Assembly: GCA_050741515.1 (NCBI GenBank)
Contig: JBOIFD010000128.1
Coordinates: 1-20,247, forward strand
DNA length: 20,247 nt
Direction of reading: 5' to 3'
Origin: DATEDA01 sp050741515
GTDB taxonomy: Bacteria; Pseudomonadota; Gammaproteobacteria; Burkholderiales; SG8-39
Notes under the pieces: model-generated
What the model saw: the letters and a program-made list of their open reading frames with translations, nothing else
The model's database searches: none
What the model was told of the DNA's origin: nothing
Made by a program: the position numbers and the translations under genes
Shown here: piece by piece, positions 14,609 through 20,247 of the stretch
Layout: every line of letters starts with the position of its first letter
Numbering within the stretch: position 1 is the first letter of the stretch

Positions 14609-15172
14609 ATGAAACTGCACCACGTTCTCACTACCGGCGTGCTGATGCTCTCGCTCGCGGCCGGCAACGCACTCGCCCAGTCCGACAAGGCGAAGAAGCA
14701 GGCCGAGGTCCGCAAGGTCGCGCAGACCTCGCTCGAGAGGTTCTACAAGGCCGAGCCGAAGCTCAGGGGCGAGGTCGCGAAGGCCCCGGGCTATGCCGTG
14801 TTCACCAGTTACGGCTTCACCTTCCTGCTCGGCGGGTCCGGCGGCAAAGGGCTCGTTCACCACGCCAAGCTGAAGACCAACACCTACATGGACATGGCGC
14901 AGGTGAGCGCGGGCCTGCAGATCGGGGGCGGAGAGTACGAAACCCTGATCGTCTTCAAGACCGCCAAGGCGATGGAGGAGTTCGTCAGCAAGGGCTGGGA
15001 GTTCGCCGGGGGCGGCGGCGCGACGGCCGGCGCCGGCGGCAAGACGGCGGGCGGGGTGTCGGGCGAGCAGGTGGTCAACGACGCGCTGTACTACACGCTC
15101 ACCAAGAACGGGCTGCAGGCCGGCGGCGCGGTCGCCGGGACGAAGTTCTGGAAGGACAAGGAGCTCAACTGA
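14609..15172 (+). CDS. Exported SYLF-domain (Ysc84-type) lipid-binding protein
   Basis: A 187-residue protein with a clear signal peptide (residues 1-24, MKLHHVLTTGVLMLSLAAGN then ALAQ). The mature part has the SYLF/Ysc84 pattern: a helical lead (RFYKAEPKLRGEVAKAPGYAVF), a glycine-rich stretch (LLGGSGGKG), YMDMAQVSAGLQIGGGEYE and a C-terminal Gly/Ala-rich beta part. SYLF domains bind phosphoinositides in eukaryotes; bacterial periplasmic members are assumed to bind lipid, role unknown. AAGGAG lies 8 nt before the ATG. It is likely co-transcribed with the receiver gene and ends at the terminator 15226-15252. The operon link to a receiver controlled by promoter copy 2 suggests an envelope-stress role, which is inference. 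Confidence 0.85.
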   Translation: MKLHHVLTTGVLMLSLAAGNALAQSDKAKKQAEVRKVAQTSLERFYKAEPKLRGEVAKAPGYAVFTSYGFTFLLGGSGGKGLVHHAKLKTNTYMDMAQVSAGLQIGGGEYETLIVFKTAKAMEEFVSKGWEFAGGGGATAGAGGKTAGGVSGEQVVNDALYYTLTKNGLQAGGAVAGTKFWKDKELN

Positions 15173-15225
15173 TCGCAGTCGCCGGGCGCCCCGGCGGCCC
15201 GGTCGGGCGCAAGCACTCTTGACGG

Positions 15226-15252
15226 CCGCGCCTTCGGGCGCGGTTTTCTTCT
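15226..15252 (+). terminator. Intrinsic terminator after SYLF gene
   Basis: A 7-bp GC stem CCGCGCC/GGCGCGG capped by a TTCG tetraloop is followed by TTTTCTTCT. It lies 53 nt after the SYLF stop and closes the receiver/SYLF unit, so the FixJ-type gene downstream needs its own promoter. Confidence 0.85.
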
Positions 15253-15395
15253 CCGGCGCAAGGGCGGGCCGCGCAGCGATCGAAGGTCGGGGCCGGCCGG
15301 CGTTTCCGATGCGCTGGGTCCCGACGATGGGCGACGCGGTCGAGTCAGCCATCGACCGGCCATGCGGCGCGAGCGCTCAGCCGCATCGCGTGGCG

Positions 15396-15401
15396 TACAA
15401 T
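15396..15401 (+). promoter_or_regulatory. -10 candidate for the FixJ-type regulator
   Basis: TACAAT matches TATAAT at five of six positions and would start transcription near 15408, about 33 nt before the GTG at 15441. No convincing -35 is seen. It is supported mainly by the terminator just upstream and the need for a separate promoter. There is no GGACC-N2-GGTCC block here. Confidence 0.35.
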
Positions 15402-15440
15402 TGCCGCCGATCGTCGGCCTTCGCGGGCGACGTCCCGGCC

Positions 15441-16103
15441 GTGGCAGCGCACCGTTCGACCGCACCGACCACCCGCACCGGCTCCGTGTTCGTCATCGAC
15501 GACGACGCATCGGTGCGCCGGGCGCTCGCCCGCCAGCTCGGGGCGGCCGGCTTCCAGGTGGCGACGTTCGCCTCGGCGCAGGAGTACCTCGACCATCCTC
15601 CCCCGGTCGGGATCGCCTGCATCGTCACCGACCTGCGCATGCCCGGCCAGAGCGGCCTCGAGCTGCAGGCATCGCTCGCGCAGGCGGACCGCGAGCTGCC
15701 GATGGTGTTCATCACCGGTCACGGGGACATCCCGACCAGCGTTCGCGCGATGAAGGCGGGCGCGGTCAACTTCCTGGCGAAGCCGTTCACCGTGGACGAG
15801 ATCCTCGGGGCGATCGCGGAAGCGCTCGAGCGCAGCGCACGGCTCGACCGCGCCCGCAAGGAGAACGCCGAGCTCCGCGCGCACTATCAGGCGCTGACGC
15901 CGCGCGAACGCGAGGTGTTCGCCCTGGTGGCGGCGGGACTGATCAACAAGGTCGTCGCCGACCGGCTCGGCATCGCCGAGAAGACGGTCAAGATCCATCG
16001 TGGCCGGGTCATGGAGAAGATGGGCGCCGCATCGATCGCCGACCTGGTGAGGATGGCCGAGCACCTGGCGCTGCGCGCTGCCCCGGCACCGGAACGGAGC
16101 TGA
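15441..16103 (+). CDS. FixJ/NarL-type response regulator (receiver + LuxR HTH)
   Basis: A 220-residue transcription factor. The receiver (about 14-130) has the acidic pocket VFVIDDDASVRRAL, phospho-acceptor D64 (IVTDLRMPGQSG), T92 (FITGHGD) and K114 (FLAKPF). After a linker with a short coiled helix (ARLDRARKENAELRAHY), the LuxR-type helix-turn-helix spans about 150-207: LTPREREVFALVAAG, then NKVVADRLGIAEKTVKIHRG. The start is GTG 15441, with no Shine-Dalgarno; an upstream GTG at 15390 overlaps the -10 candidate and is less likely. The stop lies only 27 nt before promoter copy 3. Proteins of this family bind short palindromes near -40, so it is the best local candidate to bind the three shared promoter blocks. 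Confidence 0.9.
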   Translation: MAAHRSTAPTTRTGSVFVIDDDASVRRALARQLGAAGFQVATFASAQEYLDHPPPVGIACIVTDLRMPGQSGLELQASLAQADRELPMVFITGHGDIPTSVRAMKAGAVNFLAKPFTVDEILGAIAEALERSARLDRARKENAELRAHYQALTPREREVFALVAAGLINKVVADRLGIAEKTVKIHRGRVMEKMGAASIADLVRMAEHLALRAAPAPERS

Positions 16104-16130
16104 TCCGCCGGGCTTCCAGGCTTCTTCCAT

Positions 16131-16176
16131 ATAGCACCAAGGTCCCATTTCTCGCCCCCGTGGCGTGGTCGATACT
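16131..16176 (+). promoter_or_regulatory. Shared promoter block, copy 3 (envelope operon)
   Basis: ATAG, then GCACC-AA-GGTCC (16134-16145, one arm base changed), then CATTTC, then 19 nt, then GATACT (16171-16176). The spacing is identical to copies 1 and 2. The predicted start is near 16183, about 83 nt before the lipoprotein ATG. It lies directly downstream of the FixJ-type regulator gene. Confidence 0.6.
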
Positions 16177-16265
16177 TGCGCGATGCGCCAGATGCATGGT
16201 GCCGCGCCGGTTGCGCGGGGCCGAGCGAGCCAGTTGATCGCGTGTAGTCCCGAAGGGAGCGAATC

Positions 16266-16946
16266 ATGAACACCATCACGAATGCCCGTGTGCCTGCGCG
16301 CGCCGTCGCGGCGGCCATCGCCGCCGCCATCCTGACGGCCGGGTGTGCCGGAAACGGCGGCATGGGCGGCGGCATGGGCGGAGTGATGGGCACGGACACC
16401 GGCAAGGGCGCCCTGCTCGGCGGCGGCGCCGGCGCCCTGATCGGCGGACTCCTCGATCACGCCGATCCCGCGGTCGGAATCCTGATCGGCGCAGCCGGCG
16501 GCGCGCTCGCCGGCGGGCTGATCGGCCACCACATGGACACCCAGCGGCAGAACCTCGCGAAGCAGCTCGCGCCCGAGATCAATCGCGGCGACGCGACCGT
16601 TCAGATGCTCCAGGGGAACGCGGTGGTCGTCAGCATGACGGGGCGCACGGGGTTCGCGCCGGGCTCCGCCGTGCTGAACCCCGAGTTCCTCTCCGCGCTG
16701 CAGAAGGTCGCGTCGGTGGCCAGGACCTACGGCAAGGTCACGATCACCGTGGTCGGTCACCCCGACGCCGGCGGGACGGTCGCCGAGCGCGAGCGGCTGG
16801 CCAACCAGCGGGCCGAGGCGGTCCGCGTGCAGCTCCTCGGGATGGGCGTTCCGCCGATCCTGGTCAACGCCTCGGGCAACTCCCGCAGCAGCTACCAGGA
16901 CGGCCGCGTCGAGCTCGTCATCCATCCGGTGGTCGCGGGCGCCTGA
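16266..16946 (+). CDS. Glycine-zipper OmpA-family lipoprotein
   Basis: A 226-residue outer-membrane lipoprotein. The signal peptide ends in the lipobox LTAGC with lipidated C27. Residues about 40-90 are glycine-zipper repeats (GALLGGGAGALIGGLL and GILIGAAGGALAGGLIG) that could insert in a membrane. The C-terminal region (about 115-220) is OmpA/peptidoglycan-binding-like: GFAPGSAVLNPEFLSALQKV, VVGHPDAGG, ANQRAEAVRVQLLGMGV and GRVELVIHP. It probably anchors the outer membrane to peptidoglycan. AAGGGAG lies about 7 nt before the ATG. It is the first gene after promoter copy 3 and is followed after 19 nt by the beta-barrel gene. Confidence 0.87.
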   Translation: MNTITNARVPARAVAAAIAAAILTAGCAGNGGMGGGMGGVMGTDTGKGALLGGGAGALIGGLLDHADPAVGILIGAAGGALAGGLIGHHMDTQRQNLAKQLAPEINRGDATVQMLQGNAVVVSMTGRTGFAPGSAVLNPEFLSALQKVASVARTYGKVTITVVGHPDAGGTVAERERLANQRAEAVRVQLLGMGVPPILVNASGNSRSSYQDGRVELVIHPVVAGA

Positions 16947-16965
16947 CCTAGCAAGGAGAAAAACA

Positions 16966-17796
16966 ATGAGACCGGCCCGATCGACGAAATCCTTGTGCCG
17001 CCTCGCGATCCTCGCCAACGCGGCGGCGGCGCCCGCGGCGGCGCAGGAAAAGCCGGCCATGAGCGCCGAGGAGCTCGCGAAAGCGGTCCAGAACCCGGTC
17101 GCGAACCTGATCAGCGTGCCGTTCCAGAACAACACCAACTTCAACGTCGGCCCGCGGGACGGGACCCAGAACATCCTGAACATCCAACCGGTCATCCCGA
17201 TCAGCCTCAGCCCGCAGTGGAACCTGATCACGCGCACGATCCTGCCGATCATCTGGCAGCCCGGGTTCACGCCTGGGGAGAGCAGCACGACGGGCCTCGG
17301 GGATCTGCAGTTCAGCGCCTTTCTCTCGCCGAACACGGCCACCGGGCTGATCTGGGGCGCGGGCGCGATCGCCCAGGCGCCGACCAACAGCAACGACCGC
17401 CTGGGCAACGACCGGTGGGGTCTGGGGCCAACCGCCGTCGTGCTGCGCGTCGAGAAGGGCAGCCCGTGGGTGTACGGCGCGCTGGTCAACAACGTCTGGT
17501 CGATCACGAGCTCGAGCAAGGACCCGAGCTACAGCAACTTCCTGCTCCAGCCGTTCCTCAACTACAACTTTCCCGAAGGCCTGTACCTCACCAGCGCACC
17601 GATCATCACCGCGGCCTGGGATGCCCCCAGCAACGACCGCTGGACGGTGCCGCTCGGCGGCGGCGTCGGCAAGATCTTCCACTTCGGGCGATTGCCCGTG
17701 AACATGCAGATCTCGGCTTACTGGAACGTCGTCGCCCCCGACAACGGCCCGGACTGGCAGCTGCGCTTCCAGGTGCAGCTGCTGTTCCCGAAGTGA
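16966..17796 (+). CDS. Predicted outer-membrane beta-barrel (neuromedin U/transporter-like)
   Basis: A 276-residue exported protein with a signal peptide ending NAAAAPAAAQE. The mature part alternates polar and hydrophobic residues as beta strands (NLITRTILPIIWQP, GDLQFSAFLSP, WNLI). It ends in an aromatic/hydrophobic strand LRFQVQLLFPK, as in outer-membrane barrels. It resembles proteins annotated as neuromedin U or transporter-like beta-barrels in proteobacteria. The true role is unknown, possibly transport of hydrophobic compounds. AAGGAG lies 8 nt before the ATG. It is the middle gene of the operon from promoter copy 3. Confidence 0.75.
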   Translation: MRPARSTKSLCRLAILANAAAAPAAAQEKPAMSAEELAKAVQNPVANLISVPFQNNTNFNVGPRDGTQNILNIQPVIPISLSPQWNLITRTILPIIWQPGFTPGESSTTGLGDLQFSAFLSPNTATGLIWGAGAIAQAPTNSNDRLGNDRWGLGPTAVVLRVEKGSPWVYGALVNNVWSITSSSKDPSYSNFLLQPFLNYNFPEGLYLTSAPIITAAWDAPSNDRWTVPLGGGVGKIFHFGRLPVNMQISAYWNVVAPDNGPDWQLRFQVQLLFPK

Positions 17797-17815
17797 TCCC
17801 CCTGGAAAAGCGCAG

Positions 17816-20247
17816 ATGGATACCCGACCGATCGTCATCTCGTTAGCGCTCGCAGCCGCGAGCGCGCTCCTTGCCCCCTCGGCAGCGCTCGGGCAAGCGA
17901 TCCCGCCGCCGCCCGATCTGGCCCCCGCGGGCGCGCCGCCGGCCGACCCCTGGCCGCGCGAGATCACGATCAGCCACGCCGTCGTGCTGATCTACCAGCC
18001 GCAGGTCAACTCCTGGACCGGCAACGTCCTCAACTTCCGCACCGCCGTCGCGCTCAAGCCAGCCGGCGCGCGGATGGAGACCTTTGGCGTCATCGCCGGC
18101 ACGGCGCGAACCGAGGTCGATCGCGGCGCGCGGCTCGTCAACCTCGACGATTTCGCGCTGACCGAGATCAAGTTCCCCACGCTGCCGGACGACGGGCGGA
18201 GCTACCTCCCGGACCTGAAGGCCGCGTTCCCGGGCGCGATGGCCACCATCTCGCTCAACCGGCTCGAGGCGTCGCTCGGCGCGTCGCAGACGGTGAAGCC
18301 GCCCGCCGCGCAGGTGAACAACGCACCGCCGAGCATCCTCGTGAGCTACGGGCCGGCGCTCCTCGTCCCGATCGACGGGAAGCCGGTGATCAAGGAGATT
18401 CCCAGCTCGCGGTTCGAGCGCGTGATCAACACCCAGGCGCTGATCGCGCGCACGCGGTTCGGGAGCACCTACTACCTGCACGTCTACGACGGCTGGGTGT
18501 CGTCCGAGTCGCTGACCGGGCCGTGGACGCGGGCGTTTCGCGCGCCGTTCGGTCTCGACGGGACGGCGAAGCAGCTCGCGAAGGACGGGAAGGTCGACCT
18601 GATGGACGGCGGCCACGGCGCCACGCCGAAGCCGTCGCTCGCGAACGGCGTGCCCGCGATCCACGTGACCGAGACCCCGAGCGAGCTGATCATCTTCAAG
18701 GGTCAGCCCAACTTCGTGCCGGTGACCGGCACCAACCTCCTCTGGGCGAGCAACACCGCGGGCGACGTGTTCATCAACACGACGAACAACGACTACTACA
18801 TCCTGATCGCCGGCCGCTGGTACCGGGCTCCCGGTCTCGGCGGCCCCTGGACGTACGTCGCGGCGAAAGCGCTGCCGCCCGACTTCGCGCGCATCCCCAA
18901 GGACGGCCCGGCCGGCGTCGTGCTCGCGTCGGTCGCCGGTACGCCCCAGGCACAGGAGGCGCTGATCGCCAACTCGATTCCGCAGGACGCGACGGTCTCG
19001 CGCACCAACGGGCCGAAGTTCACGCCGTCGTTCGACGGCCCGCCGGAGTGGAGCCCGGTCCCCGACACGCCGATGCAGTACGTCGTCAACTCGCGGGTGC
19101 CGGTCATCGAGGTCAATCCGTCGAGCTTCTACGCGGTCACGGGCGGGGTCTGGTTCACCGCCGGCGCGCTGACCGGGCCGTGGGTGGTGGCAACGTCGGT
19201 CCCGAGCGTGATCTACACGATCCCGCCGAGCTCGCCCCTGCACTACGTCACCTACGTCCGCGTCTACGGCTATACGCCGCAGGTCGTGTACGTCGGCTAC
19301 ACGCCCGGATACTTCGGCACGGTCGTCGCGTCCGACGGCGTGGTCGTGTACGGCACCGGCTACGTCTACTCGCCGTGGATCGGCAGCGTGTGGTATCCGC
19401 CGCCGGTCACCTACGGCGTGGCCGCGGCGCCGGTGTACAACCCGGCCGTCGGCTTCACGTTCGGGTTCGCGATGGGCCTCGCGACCGCCGCGATTGCCGA
19501 GCCGTACTGGGGCGGTGCGTACTATCACCCGTATTACGGCGGCTACCCGTGCTGCGGCTCGGCGAGCGCGAACGTCTACCGCAGCGGCGCCTACGGCGTC
19601 TCGTCGGGAACGCGCACCTGGTACAACAATGCGGGCGGCGCCTACGGGACCACCGCGAGCGGGACCTACAGCACCTATCGCGGCACCTCGGGCAGCTACG
19701 CGGCGCAGCGGAGCTACAACCCGTACACGGGGCAGGCCTCGGAGGGCTATACCCGTACCGCGAGCACGCCGAGCGGCGCGAGCGGATCGGTGTCCCGCGG
19801 CGAGAGCTACAACGTGGCTACCGGGCAGCGTTCGTACGCGTCGAGCGGCTCCGCGACCGCTGCGGGCGGGAGCTCGGTCACCCGGAACGTGCAGGCCACC
19901 GCCGGCCCGCAGGGCTACGGGAAAACCTCCAGCGCAACCACGTACAACGCACGGACCGGGCAGACCAAGACCTGGAGCGACGGCGTGCCGCAGAACACCC
20001 ATTACGCAGGGGCCGACGGCAACGCGTACAAGAGCACCAGCAGCGGCTGGCAGCAGCACACCTCGAGCGGCGGGTGGCAGAGCGCCTCGGGCAGCTCGTC
20101 GTGGGCGGACAAGGAACAGCAGGCGCGGAGCACTGGCGACAGCCGCGAGTCGAGCTTCGGCAGTGGGAGCGGCGGCTTGGATCGCTCCGGCAGCGGGTCG
20201 AGCAGCTGGTCGAGCCGGTTCGGCGGCTCGAGCGGCGGCGATTGGGG
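17816..20247 (+). CDS. Large secreted W/Y/G-rich protein (carbohydrate-binding V/XII-like), partial
   Basis: An open frame of 810 codons without a stop, running off the right edge. It starts at ATG 17816, 19 nt after the barrel gene, with a weak GGAAAA upstream. A signal peptide (about 1-27, ending APSAALGQA) exports it. Residues about 40-430 carry repeated aromatic blocks of the type YY-x-W-x-L-x-GPW: DGWVSSESLTGPW, GRWYRAPGLGGPW and GGVWFTAGALTGPW. A Tyr/Gly/Pro-rich region follows, with PYWGGAYYHPYYGGYPCCGS near 563-582. The tail is Ser/Gly-rich, with three YN-x-x-TGQ repeats near 634, 664 and 710. From memory such proteins are annotated carbohydrate-binding family V/XII. Surface or matrix binding is plausible, but no catalytic residues were recognised. 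A 738-codon open frame on the opposite strand is a codon-bias shadow. Confidence 0.75.
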   Translation, partial: MDTRPIVISLALAAASALLAPSAALGQAIPPPPDLAPAGAPPADPWPREITISHAVVLIYQPQVNSWTGNVLNFRTAVALKPAGARMETFGVIAGTARTEVDRGARLVNLDDFALTEIKFPTLPDDGRSYLPDLKAAFPGAMATISLNRLEASLGASQTVKPPAAQVNNAPPSILVSYGPALLVPIDGKPVIKEIPSSRFERVINTQALIARTRFGSTYYLHVYDGWVSSESLTGPWTRAFRAPFGLDGTAKQLAKDGKVDLMDGGHGATPKPSLANGVPAIHVTETPSELIIFKGQPNFVPVTGTNLLWASNTAGDVFINTTNNDYYILIAGRWYRAPGLGGPWTYVAAKALPPDFARIPKDGPAGVVLASVAGTPQAQEALIANSIPQDATVSRTNGPKFTPSFDGPPEWSPVPDTPMQYVVNSRVPVIEVNPSSFYAVTGGVWFTAGALTGPWVVATSVPSVIYTIPPSSPLHYVTYVRVYGYTPQVVYVGYTPGYFGTVVASDGVVVYGTGYVYSPWIGSVWYPPPVTYGVAAAPVYNPAVGFTFGFAMGLATAAIAEPYWGGAYYHPYYGGYPCCGSASANVYRSGAYGVSSGTRTWYNNAGGAYGTTASGTYSTYRGTSGSYAAQRSYNPYTGQASEGYTRTASTPSGASGSVSRGESYNVATGQRSYASSGSATAAGGSSVTRNVQATAGPQGYGKTSSATTYNARTGQTKTWSDGVPQNTHYAGADGNAYKSTSSGWQQHTSSGGWQSASGSSSWADKEQQARSTGDSRESSFGSGSGGLDRSGSGSSSWSSRFGGSSGGDW

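Noticed and set aside
15345..17519. 724-codon minus-strand open frame across the regulator and envelope genes
   Set aside because: Shadow frame; no motifs, and it spans promoter copy 3 and three supported genes.
17843..20059. 738-codon open frame on the minus strand opposite the secreted protein
   Set aside because: Composition is Arg/Val/Asp-rich with no domain; it mirrors the strong GC3 bias of the plus-strand gene, which has a signal peptide and aromatic repeats.
1..20247. CRISPR array, insertion sequence, tRNA or rRNA genes
   Set aside because: No regularly spaced direct repeats, transposase-like ORFs with terminal inverted repeats, or tRNA/rRNA signatures were seen.

Overview
High-GC (roughly two thirds G+C) bacterial chromosome segment, most like a soil or water proteobacterium and probably a betaproteobacterium. 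The lineage call is inference from family composition (SYLF protein, glycine-zipper OmpA lipoprotein, FixJ-type regulator, MASE1 kinase), Shine-Dalgarno usage and base composition; no rRNA or tRNA is present.

Layout. (1) 1-1600, minus strand: toxin-antitoxin-type material. It holds a partial ribbon-helix-helix (RHH) protein with an operator-like palindrome, a decayed VapB relic, an orphan RHH antitoxin, and an intact DUF433/DUF5615 pair. (2) 1713-4720, plus: a promoter, an exported arylsulfatase and an exported HAD phosphatase. (3) 4837-8419, minus: an operon of GMC oxidoreductase, MFS transporter and SDR dehydrogenase. (4) 8660-11394, plus: GH15 glycosidase and aldose 1-epimerase. (5) 11333-16103: signalling genes, namely a MASE1-PAS-PAS histidine kinase (minus), then on plus a lone receiver protein with a SYLF lipid-binding protein, and a FixJ/NarL-type response regulator. 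(6) 16131 to the right edge, plus: an envelope operon of OmpA-like lipoprotein, a predicted outer-membrane beta-barrel protein, and a large Trp/Tyr/Gly-rich secreted protein that runs off the window.

The most interesting signal is not a gene. The same promoter block occurs three times (1713-1758, 13915-13960, 16131-16176). Each has a GGACC-N2-GGTCC-type palindrome inside a 21-position block with 18 invariant bases, then exactly 19 nt, then GATACT. The palindrome centre falls near -43 of the inferred start, where activators of the LuxR/FixJ type commonly bind. The copies precede the sulfatase operon, the receiver/SYLF unit and the envelope operon. The kinase and the two response regulators lie among them. 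I infer a locally encoded two-component regulon controlling envelope and exported enzymes. The second copy also appears to drive a leader of about 170 nt ending in a strong intrinsic terminator before the receiver gene, which suggests a small RNA or an attenuator.

Regions 3 and 4 look like a carbohydrate module: glucoside hydrolysis and anomer conversion on one strand, uptake and oxidation on the other. Substrates cannot be fixed from sequence alone.
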